From Alterisphingorhabdus sp051668705 (GTDB taxonomy: Bacteria > Pseudomonadota > Alphaproteobacteria > Sphingomonadales > Sphingomonadaceae): a DNA stretch of 64,000 nt. The stretch lies in NCBI RefSeq assembly GCF_051668705.1, contig NZ_CP196351.1, forward strand, positions 930,001 to 994,000, given 5' to 3'. The notes beneath the pieces are model-generated. The model worked only from the letters and a program-made list of their open reading frames with translations. It was not told the DNA's origin and did no database searches. Shown here one piece after another: positions 25,759-34,443 of the stretch (position 1 is the stretch's first letter; every line of letters starts with the position of its first letter). The translations under genes and the position numbers were made by a program.

Positions 25759-26299
25759 TACACAAATCGAGCAAAATGGGCCTGATAACACGCTTTTCTA
25801 ACCCTGAATGTGGTGGGGCTAGCGTTATTTCTCTCCGCGAGATTTGTTTGCTAAACGGCCCGCTGTGCAAATAATCTAAAGATGGCAAAAAATATGCAAA
25901 CGCAGATTGTATGCATATTGCTTCTGCGCTGCGCATGTTAGGCTATAAAAATAGCTGAGTACCGTCTTGCGGGAAGAACTGGATCAGGCGTCTCAAAAAT
26001 CAGAAGATGACAATTCTAAAGCTGGATTCAAAGGCTGTTACTAACAGTTTGAAAAAATTGCTCCCACGATAATTTGCGCGGACTTAATCCCTACGGTCGA
26101 AAATAGGGTTCAACTAGCGTTTTGAGTATCAAGCGGTGGCTCTTTTGCGCCTCGAGAGGAATCTAAGGAGTTTTGGTTTTAGATATCTAAAAAGTCTCCA
26201 ATCGGTGCTTTTACTGGGCTCCCAGTAACTAATGGTATTTGAAAACTGATATTCATCCATGAAATACATAGTCTCGGCCTTTCGTTTTGGATAGTCGCG
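25759..26299. other. Gene-poor start of the accessory region
   Basis: About 540 bases with no full gene. In one forward frame near 25880-25955, after an in-frame stop, the sequence reads DGKKYANADCMHIASALRMLGY, broken into segments here as DGKKYANADC plus MHIASALRMLGY, which has the flavour of the C-terminal helix of VapE/primase-type island proteins and then hits TGA. This would be a decayed remnant; the match is from memory and weak. Confidence 0.25.
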
Positions 26300-26335
26300 A
26301 ACGGGTTATGCGGAACCTACCCCGCATAACCCGTT
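26300..26335. repeat. Perfect 14-base inverted repeat
   Basis: AACGGGTTATGCGG (26300-26313) is exactly complementary to 26322-26335, with an eight-base loop. It lies just past the end of the minus-strand gene at 26358, so it may act as a transcription stop, but there is no T-tract on either side. Confidence 0.75.
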
Positions 26336-26357
26336 GATTTGGAAGTTAGCTCTTAGG

Positions 26358-26765
26358 TCATGATTTAATGTGGTCGGCGACTGAGCTTAGCTTAACGTTG
26401 AAGGTCTCTTCCAGTATACTGGTGTCAATTGCCATGGCATCGCCGTTAAGTTTTGCTATTGAGCCATAGAGATCGCCTAAGGCAAACGCTGCGCCCGGAC
26501 TGTTAAAAGCATCGCCAACACGCTGGCCAAAGCTTTCGGGGCTCATTGGTTTGAAGGTGACATCGCGGTCAACCCACTCGGCCATGATCTCGGCAAGTTC
26601 TCCGCCTGTCAGCGCGTCTGGTGTTCCAATTTCAAATGCCTGACCAGAGAGGTCAGGACGCGAAAGAGCTGCTACTGCCAGCTTGGCTTGATCGAGGTGC
26701 GAGGTCCATTGCACTTTCAGATCCTGAGGCGTCGGGGGATACCTTTTTCCGCGACCTGGCTTCAT
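26358..26765 (-). pseudogene. NmrA-like NAD(P)-binding protein, truncated
   Basis: The ORF of 135 residues matches only the C-terminal half of NmrA/HSCARG-type atypical short-chain dehydrogenases: QAFEIGTPDALTGGELAEIMAE is the family's late segment, and the dinucleotide-binding N-terminus (GxxGxxG) is missing. The upstream part (MKPGRGKRYPPTPQDL) is not a natural start. It looks like the broken remainder of a 280-residue gene, at the distal end of the minus-strand set of NTF2-like genes. It could still be transcribed. Confidence 0.6.
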
Positions 26766-26804
26766 ACTCGCGGAAGTTTTGAGCGGTATGAGGTTCCTTG
26801 CTAG

Positions 26805-27188
26805 TTACAAGTTGGGCGGGCCGTTGGGGCAATCAATGAGATAGCCCCAGCCACCATTGTCCAGTTTCTTGGCAACTTCGGTCGATTGACCTTCAGCCAT
26901 GATCGACCCATCGGGCGCGATAACTCTCCAGTTTGCTCGGAGCATGGCCGTGTCGCCAGTTATGATTTCGCTGAAGACGTTGCTTTCGATTCTGGGACGC
27001 ACTTCCAAGAACCCTTCAAAAGCCTTTCTGGCGCCTTCTAGGCCTACGCTTGGCGGGGCGTCAGGCGGAAAGAACACGAGGCAATCGGGGTGGAACATCG
27101 AGACGATACCATCTAGGTCGCCTTCTTGAAGATAAGCGCTAACACAGTCAGCAATTTCGCGTGGTTGATGGGCTATGTGCTTTGTCAT
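26805..27188 (-). CDS. NTF2/SnoaL-like protein
   Basis: A 127-residue alpha+beta-barrel protein: the helix SAYLQEGDLDGIVSMFHPDC and the following FFPPDAPPSVGLEGARKAFEGFL are typical of SnoaL/DUF4440-like small proteins, which bind or turn over small molecules in a cone-shaped pocket. No catalytic motif can be named. It is the third of three adjacent NTF2-like genes read from a promoter near 28180. Confidence 0.75.
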   Translation of the reverse strand: MTKHIAHQPREIADCVSAYLQEGDLDGIVSMFHPDCLVFFPPDAPPSVGLEGARKAFEGFLEVRPRIESNVFSEIITGDTAMLRANWRVIAPDGSIMAEGQSTEVAKKLDNGGWGYLIDCPNGPPNL

Positions 27189-27230
27189 TTTTAGACCTCG
27201 ATTAGTTTGAGTTGGGTAATTTAAATGGGA

Positions 27231-27665
27231 TTAGAAATTGAATGGGCCTGCGCTGCGTACTGCCTCAGGCAGCCATGTTTCCTGAATGTGCAACCACGTT
27301 ACAGTCTTGGTCATTTCCATCAAAACTGTGGTGATTCGCGCATTGTTGGCCAAGGCGGACCGCGTTGCTCCTGTTTGCCATTCTGTGTAAGTGGCAAGGA
27401 TACGGTCACCATGCTGATAGCGAATATCCACATCGCGGATTGCAATGCGAAAATCAGGGTTTGATCCGTAGTTTCTATCAAAGCCGGCTTGCAGGATGGC
27501 TCGGTTCATCACTTGGCCTTCAGGCGGGATAAATAGAATTTCAGGATGTAAGCGCGACAGAAAACGAGGGTGAAGCTGGTCGCGATCCGCGGTGCCATTA
27601 AACCATGCGGCGAAGAAATCGTGCAGACCTACGATTTCTTTGGTGACGGTTTCCAATGTTGTCAT
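27231..27665 (-). CDS. NTF2-like protein (DUF4440-type)
   Basis: A 144-residue protein with the pattern of nuclear-transport-factor-2 folds: an N-terminal helix (EIVGLHDFFAAWFNGTAD), then FLSRLHPEILFIPPEGQVMNR and a curved sheet ending QETWLPE. Function unknown. Second gene of the minus-strand set, with about 40 bases to the next gene and 68 bases from the previous. Confidence 0.7.
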   Translation of the reverse strand: MTTLETVTKEIVGLHDFFAAWFNGTADRDQLHPRFLSRLHPEILFIPPEGQVMNRAILQAGFDRNYGSNPDFRIAIRDVDIRYQHGDRILATYTEWQTGATRSALANNARITTVLMEMTKTVTWLHIQETWLPEAVRSAGPFNF

Positions 27666-27733
27666 GATTCACGCTCCGGTACTCAGCTCAAGGGATAAAA
27701 AGGCCGCGCTGGTATGACGCGGCCTGCTAGGGA

Positions 27734-28120
27734 TTAGGCTGGGCCGTTATTATCGATGTCGAGGATCATCTTCCAGGCGCCTGTGTCGTCGCGTTGATAG
27801 ACCAGAACGAGACGGCCTTCAGGGTTACGAACCTCTCCGGTGTCGCGCATTTTCATCGTACCGTAAAAACGGCCTGAAACGACGGCAACATCACCAAAGA
27901 ACTGCAAGTCTTCAATGTCATATCCAGAGGTGATCTCGGCTGCTGCGATGCGGGGGTTGTACTTATCGCGAATGCCTTGGGCACCGATTGTTACGGGTTG
28001 ACGTTCATTCACAGTCATCGTGTCAGGATGACAAGTTGCTACCATCGCTTCTATGTCACCAGCATCCAGGCCATTGTTCCAAGCGCTAATAACAGCTTCG
28101 ATTTCTTCACGTTCAGTCAT
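27734..28120 (-). CDS. NTF2/SnoaL-like protein
   Basis: A 128-residue member of the SnoaL-like family (AVISAWNNGLDAGDIEAMVATCHPDTMTV, split as AVISAWNNGLDAGD and IEAMVATCHPD). The frame is open to 28240, but the start at ATG 28120 has AGGAGA eight bases upstream and gives the natural beginning MTEREEIE. First gene of the set divergent from a LysR regulator whose start is about 105 bases away, so it is probably that regulator's target. Confidence 0.75.
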   Translation of the reverse strand: MTEREEIEAVISAWNNGLDAGDIEAMVATCHPDTMTVNERQPVTIGAQGIRDKYNPRIAAAEITSGYDIEDLQFFGDVAVVSGRFYGTMKMRDTGEVRNPEGRLVLVYQRDDTGAWKMILDIDNNGPA

Positions 28121-28168
28121 AATCATTCTCCTGTGTTTCAATTTCGGCTTGCAAAGACAGATAGGCCC

Positions 28169-28184
28169 ATTAGATTGATCTGAT
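28169..28184. promoter_or_regulatory. Candidate LysR operator between the divergent genes
   Basis: ATTAGAT-TG-ATCTGAT is a near-perfect dyad (one mismatch) containing a T-N11-A spacing, placed between a LysR gene and the NTF2-like set. Confidence 0.35.
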
Positions 28185-28225
28185 AATATGTATTTTAAAG
28201 AACACAGTGTAAGGTAAGTCGAACA

Positions 28226-29122
28226 ATGGAACGACAGCAATTAAGCGATCTGACAATCTTCACCGAAGTCGCTCGGGCACAGGGCTTTCGTGCCGCTGCG
28301 TCCCGCTTGAATCTTCAGGCAGGCTCAATCAGTGAAGCTGTTCAACGCTTCGAAGACCGACTTGGCGTCCGGTTATTTGAAAGATCAACTCGCTCGGTGG
28401 CGCTCACGGCTGCCGGTGAAAGGCTATATTCACGAAGTCTACCGGCTTTATCCGACCTTGAGATTGCCATTCGTGAACTTGATGAAGATAAGGATCTGAT
28501 TACCGGCACACTCAAACTCAGCGCACCCTATAGCGCTGGGCCATTTTTTCTTGATCGACTAATCGCTCAGTTCGCCAAGAAATTTCCGGACATACAAATC
28601 GAGCTTATCTATAACGACGCTAAGGTTGATCTGGTGACAAGCGGTATTGACGCAGCGATCCGCTCCAACACGCTTCTAGAACAGGATACGCACGCGGTTC
28701 CCCTAGGACCGAAACTCAAGATGGCAGTGGTCGCATCGCCTGAGTACCTTGCTGAAAAGGGCACTCCTGAAAAGCCTGATGATTTGCTCGATCATGACGG
28801 GATATTTTTCGCATTTGGCAGTTCTGGGAATGTCGCACCGTGGTCATTCCAAGGGCAGGGTGATCCGCGCTTGGTCAGTCCCAAACGACGATTTGTTATA
28901 AACAACCTTCGATCGATGGTTGAACTTGCCGAGAATGGATTAGGCGTGACTTACGTCTATCGCGAGGCTGTCAGAGATGCGATCGAGCATGGGAGACTGG
29001 TAAGTCTTTTCGCCAATGAAGTCCCTGAACTTCCGCGCTACTCGCTCAATTACCGAACGAAGCGCCATATGCCACCACGATTGCGTGCATTTATTGATCT
29101 CGCGAAAAAAATATCTCTCTAG
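28226..29122 (+). CDS. LysR family transcriptional regulator
   Basis: A 298-residue regulator. The winged helix-turn-helix (SDLTIFTEVARAQGFRAAASRLNLQAG; EDRLGVRLFERSTRSVALT) lies in residues 5-65 and the substrate-binding-like effector domain in 90-290. Start at ATG 28226. It is divergent from the NTF2-like genes and probably controls them, in the usual LysR way, through an inducer that is not evident here. It converges with the second LysR gene. Confidence 0.9.
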   Translation: MERQQLSDLTIFTEVARAQGFRAAASRLNLQAGSISEAVQRFEDRLGVRLFERSTRSVALTAAGERLYSRSLPALSDLEIAIRELDEDKDLITGTLKLSAPYSAGPFFLDRLIAQFAKKFPDIQIELIYNDAKVDLVTSGIDAAIRSNTLLEQDTHAVPLGPKLKMAVVASPEYLAEKGTPEKPDDLLDHDGIFFAFGSSGNVAPWSFQGQGDPRLVSPKRRFVINNLRSMVELAENGLGVTYVYREAVRDAIEHGRLVSLFANEVPELPRYSLNYRTKRHMPPRLRAFIDLAKKISL

Positions 29123-29150
29123 CCGTCAACCTATTGCCGCAATTGGCTAG
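29119..29150. terminator. Hairpin between convergent LysR genes
   Basis: CTAGCC (29119-29124, covering the stop codon of the plus-strand LysR gene) pairs with GGCTAG (29145-29150). The T-tract is weak, so this is only a possible bidirectional terminator. Confidence 0.35.
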
Positions 29151-29164
29151 GTTCTAGCTTTTGC

Positions 29165-30061
29165 TCAATTCAAAACAGCAACTGCACGCAGCCGTTGGGA
29201 AGCGAGTTCAACGAACGCTCTGACTTTTGCCGCAGCGCGTCGTCCTTCGACATGTACCAGATGAATGGGTAAGGGTTCCGGTTCAAAATCTTCAAGCACT
29301 GTTTGCATTGTCCCGTTTTCGAGGTCAGGTCCGATCTGATAGGATAGTACACGCGTTAGACCCCAATCTTTTCGCGCAACTGCTATACCAGATGCCACAC
29401 TGCTGACTGTCAGACGAGAATCGATTTGAACCACCTGGTCCATCCCGTATCCAAATTTCCACTCGGGCGAAGGGCTGACTGGACTGATCGTGATAGTATT
29501 GTGCTTCTTGAGCTCCTCAGGAGAGAGGGGCATGCCGTTCTTGGCAAAATATCCAGGTGAACCGCACACCACTCGTCGGACCCTGCCAACCTTGGTCGCG
29601 GACAATTCAGAAGACGGAAGATGGCCGATACGCACAGCAATATCGAACCCTTCTTCCACCAGATTTACAATGCGGTCGACCATGACCACATTGACTGAGA
29701 TATTAGGGTAGAGGCTAAGAAACTCTGTTAGGATAGGCATCACGTAAATACGCCCAAATTCGTGTGAGCAAGTCAGTTTTAACTGACCAACCGGATTTGT
29801 AGCAGCGCCGGCAGCAGCATCATTTGCGGCTTGCAAATGCTCTAATATTTGCCGAGCATCCTCTAGATAGGCCTGCCCCACATCGGTCAATCTCAAACGC
29901 CGTGTGGTGCGAGTGAAGAGCCGCGCCCCCAATCTTTCTTCAAGGGAATTTATGCCTCGTGTGATCGATGGCGCGCTTAGGCCTGTATTGCGGGCACCGC
30001 CTATAAAGCTCCTTGCTTCGGCAACGGCCACAAAAACTTCAAGTGCTTGGATTCTGTCCAT
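29165..30061 (-). CDS. LysR family transcriptional regulator
   Basis: A 298-residue regulator beginning MDRIQALEVFVAVAEARSF. The start at ATG 30061 has GGAG at six bases distance on the minus strand, and the open frame to 30094 is not used. The helix-turn-helix covers ALEVFVAVAEARSF to ARLFTRTTRRLRLTDVG. It is divergent from the gene set 30193-34119, with a perfect palindrome at 30092-30108 in the shared promoter, so it most likely controls that set. Confidence 0.9.
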   Translation of the reverse strand: MDRIQALEVFVAVAEARSFIGGARNTGLSAPSITRGINSLEERLGARLFTRTTRRLRLTDVGQAYLEDARQILEHLQAANDAAAGAATNPVGQLKLTCSHEFGRIYVMPILTEFLSLYPNISVNVVMVDRIVNLVEEGFDIAVRIGHLPSSELSATKVGRVRRVVCGSPGYFAKNGMPLSPEELKKHNTITISPVSPSPEWKFGYGMDQVVQIDSRLTVSSVASGIAVARKDWGLTRVLSYQIGPDLENGTMQTVLEDFEPEPLPIHLVHVEGRRAAAKVRAFVELASQRLRAVAVLN

Positions 30062-30091
30062 ATAAGCTCCATACCAATTATTATTAAAATA

Positions 30092-30108
30092 CAAAATAAT
30101 CTATTTTG
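30092..30108. promoter_or_regulatory. Candidate LysR operator
   Basis: CAAAATA-ATC-TATTTTG is a perfect 7-3-7 palindrome with T-N11-A spacing, located 31 bases upstream of the LysR start and 85 bases upstream of the CMD-family gene. Confidence 0.5.
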
Positions 30109-30192
30109 AAAAAGGGCTATTCTTCTGCGAAATGAATTATCTTATCTCTCTTCCATCAGCAAATCAGTTGCTTAATCAAATGGAGAAAACAC

Positions 30193-30744
30193 ATGTCCCG
30201 TATTCTTACCCCAACTTCTATCGCCGATTCCCCTGAGGCTTCTCGGCCGCTTCTTAAAGCAGTTGAAGGATCGCTTGGGTCAGTACCAAATCTATTTCGT
30301 TTGGTTGGCAACAGTCCAGCCACGCTTGAGGGCATGCTCGGCATGAATGGCGCACTCGCCAAAGGAGCACTCAATGCGGCGACCCGGGAACGCATCGCGC
30401 TCGCTATTGCGAATTACAATGGTTGCAACTATTGCAATAGCGCACATACCTATCTCGCAAAAAATATTGCTAAACTTGATGATGCTGAGATTGATGCCAA
30501 CCGTAAGGGGCGTTCAACCGATGCAAAAGCCGATGCGGCAGTGAAGTTCGCGCTGAGGATTGCCGAGGGTCGCGGCCAGATTACGGATGGCGATATCGCG
30601 GCAGTCAAACTTGCCGGTTTCACCGATGCTGAGCTCGTCGAGATCGTGGGTCATGTTGGATACAATATCCTGACCAACTATCTCAACGAAGTGTTTGGAA
30701 CAGAGATTGATTTCCCCGTAGTTGAGGCGTCTCGCGCCGCCTGA
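30193..30744 (+). CDS. Carboxymuconolactone decarboxylase/AhpD-family protein
   Basis: A 183-residue all-helical protein of the CMD/AhpD family. It carries the redox pair Cys78-x-x-Cys81 followed by His85 (NGCNYCNSAHT), the signature of alkylhydroperoxidase-like members. It may thus act in peroxide or electrophile detoxification. Start after TGGAGAAAACAC. First gene of the plus-strand set probably governed by the divergent LysR protein. Confidence 0.88.
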   Translation: MSRILTPTSIADSPEASRPLLKAVEGSLGSVPNLFRLVGNSPATLEGMLGMNGALAKGALNAATRERIALAIANYNGCNYCNSAHTYLAKNIAKLDDAEIDANRKGRSTDAKADAAVKFALRIAEGRGQITDGDIAAVKLAGFTDAELVEIVGHVGYNILTNYLNEVFGTEIDFPVVEASRAA

Positions 30745-30823
30745 ACCTGTCGGAGGTCTATGGTTTTTCCCCCCTAATACATGCCCTAGACCTCCCCTTT
30801 TTTGATCAACAAGGAGTTGTAAA

Positions 30824-31303
30824 ATGAAACAAGCAGAAGCCCCTCGGATGCCGTTGCCGCCATTCACGCGAGAAAGTGCAATCGAAAAAGTCCGCCTTGC
30901 TGAAGATGGCTGGAATGGCCGTGACCCGGCGAAAGTCGCTCTCGCTTATACGCCTGACAGCAAATGGCGCAATCGCGCTGAATTTCCGCAAGGTCGTAAG
31001 GAAATCCAAGAGTTCCTTACCCGCAAATGGGCCAAAGAGCTTGACTATCGTCTGATCAAGGAACTTTGGGCGTTTGACGGCAACCGCATCGCTGTTCGCT
31101 ATGCCTATGAGTATCACGACGATAGCGGGAACTGGTTCCGCGCCTATGGTAACGAAAACTGGGAGTTTGATGGAGCAGGCTATATGGCTGCACGCCATGC
31201 CAGCATCAACGAGCATCCCATTGCTGAAGAAGATCGCAAATTTCGCTGGCCACTTGGCCGCCGACCCGACGATCACCCCGGCCTGTCCGATCTGGGCCTT
31301 TAA
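30824..31303 (+). CDS. DUF1348 protein (NTF2-like)
   Basis: A 159-residue protein matching DUF1348, an NTF2-like family: RLAEDGWNGRDPAKVALAYT, then SKWRNRAEFPQGRKEIQEFL and YGNENWEFDGAGYMA are characteristic of its members. The function is not known. Start after AAGGAGTTGTAAA. Located between the CMD-type protein and the GST. Confidence 0.85.
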   Translation: MKQAEAPRMPLPPFTRESAIEKVRLAEDGWNGRDPAKVALAYTPDSKWRNRAEFPQGRKEIQEFLTRKWAKELDYRLIKELWAFDGNRIAVRYAYEYHDDSGNWFRAYGNENWEFDGAGYMAARHASINEHPIAEEDRKFRWPLGRRPDDHPGLSDLGL

Positions 31304-31342
31304 CCAGTATATTAGCTAATATTTTGAAAAAAGGAATTACCT

Positions 31343-31990
31343 ATGAACACCAAATTCCCTGCCAATGCAGCCCCGATCAAACTTCACCGCGTCGCAAAAT
31401 CTGGGCATAGCCATCGGGCAGAGCTCATGCTCGCCTTTCTCGACCTGCCATACGAAACGGTTGAAGTGGATATGGCAAATGGTGCTCACAAAGCCCCCGA
31501 ATTTCTTGCCATCAGCCCATTCGGCCAAGTTCCAGCAATCGACGATAACGGCACGATGTTGTCGGACTCCAACGGTATCATTGCCTATCTGGCAGAGCGC
31601 TATGGTGAGACCGCTGAATGGACGGGGCGCGATCCGGTAGAGACAGCAAAGATCCAGAGCTGGCTTTCCGTCGCAGCTGGCGAGATTTTCGCTGGCCCAT
31701 GTTGCGCCCGTCTCGTCACGGTCTTTGGCGCACCGTTCGATCACGAGGCCTGCATTGCAAAATCCCATGCCCTGTTCGAGGTCATGGAAAAGCATCTTGA
31801 AGGCAAGAGCTTCCTTGTCGCCGAACGCCTGACTTTGGCCGATGTGGCCGGTTATAGCTATATTGCCCATGCTCCCGAAGGTGGTGTTAGCCTAGAAGCC
31901 TACCCCAATATCCGCAACTGGCTTGACCGGATCGAAGCGCAAGATCGCTTTATAGCTATGGCAAAGTCGCCCATCCCTGTAACGGTTTGA
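31343..31990 (+). CDS. Glutathione S-transferase
   Basis: A 215-residue GST: the thioredoxin-like N-terminal domain (IKLHRVAKSGHSHRAELML, then FGQVPAIDDNGTMLSDSNGI with the conserved cis-Pro and glutathione-binding Ser) is followed by the all-helical C-terminal domain, where FLVAERLTLADVAGYSY carries the folding Asp motif. It would conjugate or reduce electrophiles with glutathione. Start after AAAGGAATTACCT. Its neighbours suggest an electrophile-defence set. Confidence 0.9.
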   Translation: MNTKFPANAAPIKLHRVAKSGHSHRAELMLAFLDLPYETVEVDMANGAHKAPEFLAISPFGQVPAIDDNGTMLSDSNGIIAYLAERYGETAEWTGRDPVETAKIQSWLSVAAGEIFAGPCCARLVTVFGAPFDHEACIAKSHALFEVMEKHLEGKSFLVAERLTLADVAGYSYIAHAPEGGVSLEAYPNIRNWLDRIEAQDRFIAMAKSPIPVTV

Positions 31991-32139
31991 GCTAAGTTGA
32001 CGTGCAGTATCGCGATTATAGCGCAAAACATCCCGTATCTTGGGATTAACGTTAAAATTCGTGATATAGCAATTATTTAGGTGGCGCGGCTGGTCTAATG
32101 ATTAGCCGCCCCCAATATCGCCGATAAGAAGGATTGCAA

Positions 32140-34119
32140 ATGACTACAGGACATCCATGGCATAGCGGGGAAGCGTTCATTCAGAAACGCCGCGGCACAC
32201 CGAGCAATATTATACTCTCGGTGCCAGATTATATTGAAAAGGATATGCCGCAACAGCACGCAGAGTTCTTTGCAGGACTGCCTTACCTGCCATTGGCAAC
32301 ACTGGATAAGCAGGGACGGCCATGGGTGAGTGTTCTGGTCACGACCTCAAATACTGACCCTTCTATTGGTATCATCACATCTGGCCGTAATCAGACCGAC
32401 ATTGTCGCCGAGGTGAACCCCTATGATCCCTTTGTTCGAGCGCTAGCAACAGACCAGAAGCCCTTTGACGAAGATTGCCGCCTTTTTGCTGGAGTAGGAG
32501 TCGATTTCTCTAATCGTCGGCGCAATAAGCTGGCAGGAATCATCGAACACAAATCGCTTGACGCTGTTGGCAAAATTGGCCTGCGGCTGATTTCTGACCA
32601 GCATCTGGGCAATTGTCCTAAATATATCACTGTTCGCTCGCTAGAACATGAGGCTCGGGATGCTGAGCTAGCCCTTGATAGTTTTGATGCGCTAAAAGTG
32701 GCTCTGCCAGATGCGGCAAAGGACCTAATTGCTCAGGCAAGCACTGTGTTTCTGGCGACAAAACACTTTGAGAGCGATGAGGATACGTCTTCAGATCAGA
32801 GAGATATGGGGCTCAATCATCGCGGCGGGGCACCGGGCTTTGTCCGCGTGTATGAAGAAACAAGAGGTGACAGCGTGGCCACCTATCTGGTTTTGCCAGA
32901 CCATTCTGGAAACCGTTTCTATCAATCGCTGGGAAATATCGAGACCGACAGGCAGGTTGGGTTGGTGTTTCCCGATTTTACTACGGGCGATGTTCTTTAC
33001 ATCACCGGCGATGCTGAAAACTTATACGATACTGATGCAGAAGCCATCATGCCAAGAGTTGGTCTGCTTACGCGCATTCAAGTGACTGGAGCGGTTTTTG
33101 TAAAAGGCGCATTGAACCTAAAACTTATATCTGAAGAAGAATATTCTCCTTACAACCCGCCAGTACGATATCTTCGGTCTGAATTGGATGCTATGGGGCA
33201 TATTGCTGATGCTGTTCAGGCATCCAATCCGATTGGTGCAAAACTCGTTTCGACCCGGCAAATCTCCCATACCGTTCGCACATTCACCTTCGAATTGTCG
33301 CAAGAGATTGAGGCACCCATGCCGGGCGGCTTTGGTATCTTCGATTTCTCAGGGATGCTTGATACTGGCTATAGCCACATGAATGAGGCCAATCCTCAAT
33401 TGGTGAACGAAGACTTTGTTCGAACTTGGACTCTTTCAAATGCGCCGGAGTTTGATGCAGAGAAAAACCTGTTCCGACGGGCCAATCAGGTCAGCGTGAC
33501 GGTCAAACGCGAACCAGGCGGTCTGATGTCCAACTTCTTGCATGATTATGTAGTCCAGCAGATCGAACAACCAATGCAAGTGGACTTCAAAGGCGTTGGC
33601 ATCGGGTTTAGTTGTCTTACTCCAGATCCGGCAGGCGGAGCGCCAACGATTCCTGCAAAGATGCTCTGGGTCGCGGGTGGTGTTGGTATCACGCCATTCA
33701 TGGCAATGTGGGACGGCATCAAGAATATAGCAAAAGTGCTGCCAGAACAGATATCTTCTGAGATCGTCCTGGTATTCTCTGGGCGCGGCGATGACATCAA
33801 CGTCTTAAGGCACTTTCTGGAGGTCAGTAGCACATTGCCAGAAAGTATCAGCCTTCGCATCCTTGCTTTTCAAAGTACGAGCGAAGCGCAGTCAAAAGAC
33901 CAAGCCGCACTTGATATCCTAACCCAAGAATTTCCCGATGCTGCTTTGAGCATTGAACAAAGGCGCGTTCAACTTTCTGATTTAGAAGCAATTGCAGAGT
34001 TGGTCGACAGAGAAATATTCCTGTGCGGACCTGATCCCTTGATGGATTGGAGTAAGACGGCGCTTAGTACGCTTGGTGTCAGCCAATCCAAACTGCATCA
34101 AGAGCAGTTTGCTTTCTGA
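32140..34119 (+). CDS. Fused PNPOx-like flavoprotein and ferredoxin-NADP reductase-type oxidoreductase
   Basis: A 659-residue fusion. The N-terminal half has two pyridoxamine-phosphate-oxidase-like split-barrel segments (FFAGLPYLPLATLDKQGRPW, then HRGGAPGFVRVY and DHSGNRFYQSLGNI). The C-terminal half is a ferredoxin reductase module: FAD site RTWTLSNAPEF, NAD-ribose motif AGGVGITPFMA, and the late LCGPDPLMD. There is no C-terminal [2Fe-2S] domain, unlike some related enzymes. Start is ATG 32140 (a TTG at 32134 is also in frame). It is the last gene of the set, and its electron acceptor is unknown. Confidence 0.85.
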   Translation: MTTGHPWHSGEAFIQKRRGTPSNIILSVPDYIEKDMPQQHAEFFAGLPYLPLATLDKQGRPWVSVLVTTSNTDPSIGIITSGRNQTDIVAEVNPYDPFVRALATDQKPFDEDCRLFAGVGVDFSNRRRNKLAGIIEHKSLDAVGKIGLRLISDQHLGNCPKYITVRSLEHEARDAELALDSFDALKVALPDAAKDLIAQASTVFLATKHFESDEDTSSDQRDMGLNHRGGAPGFVRVYEETRGDSVATYLVLPDHSGNRFYQSLGNIETDRQVGLVFPDFTTGDVLYITGDAENLYDTDAEAIMPRVGLLTRIQVTGAVFVKGALNLKLISEEEYSPYNPPVRYLRSELDAMGHIADAVQASNPIGAKLVSTRQISHTVRTFTFELSQEIEAPMPGGFGIFDFSGMLDTGYSHMNEANPQLVNEDFVRTWTLSNAPEFDAEKNLFRRANQVSVTVKREPGGLMSNFLHDYVVQQIEQPMQVDFKGVGIGFSCLTPDPAGGAPTIPAKMLWVAGGVGITPFMAMWDGIKNIAKVLPEQISSEIVLVFSGRGDDINVLRHFLEVSSTLPESISLRILAFQSTSEAQSKDQAALDILTQEFPDAALSIEQRRVQLSDLEAIAELVDREIFLCGPDPLMDWSKTALSTLGVSQSKLHQEQFAF

Positions 34120-34216
34120 TGCTTTGCTTTGACCAAAACGGAGATATGATGGGCGTATATGGCTATGGGCATATACAGAGCAGTGTTTAGACTAATGTAG
34201 CTTTAATTTCATATCA

Positions 34217-34291
34217 AATAGGTGCAATTTCCTCGCCCACTCAAAATGTGGTCTTGCAAAGAGTTTCCGCTTAATTCGGGGCGGGGATAAT
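34217..34291 (+). pseudogene. Decayed tRNA-Leu(CAA) 3' portion
   Basis: From about 34233 the sequence aligns with the anticodon arm, variable arm, T arm and acceptor of the tRNA-Leu at 25674: ACTCAAAATG is identical over ten bases, and most of the remaining mismatches are C/T or G/A transitions. The anticodon stem and acceptor can no longer pair fully. The match to the 5' half (GGTGCAATT) is weak. Probable far end of the island. Confidence 0.6.
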
Positions 34292-34443
34292 CATCCTTTC
34301 TTATCCTCGCTGCAAATCTCTTCGCTGCGCTTAGGGGCAGTTACGCACAGTAGTCTTTGTGAGCTTTTCAAGTGTGAATATCTCGACAAGAAACAAATGT
34401 TTCAGGCTTGAGGCTGGAGCAGTTTTGGCCTTATAGCGCGCTT

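Larger units (their letters stand above)
25759..34216. mobile_element. Putative genomic island between tRNA-Leu and a decayed tRNA-Leu copy (inferred)
   Basis: Roughly 8.5 kb of accessory genes (two LysR regulators with divergent small enzyme and NTF2-like gene sets, GST, a PNPOx-FNR flavoprotein) lies directly behind the intact tRNA-Leu and ends at a degraded tRNA-Leu 3' half, as expected when an element integrates at a tRNA and leaves a duplicated end. No integrase or transposase gene is present; it may have been lost. The flanking genes are ordinary core genes. The island interpretation is inference from the duplication and gene content. Confidence 0.5.
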
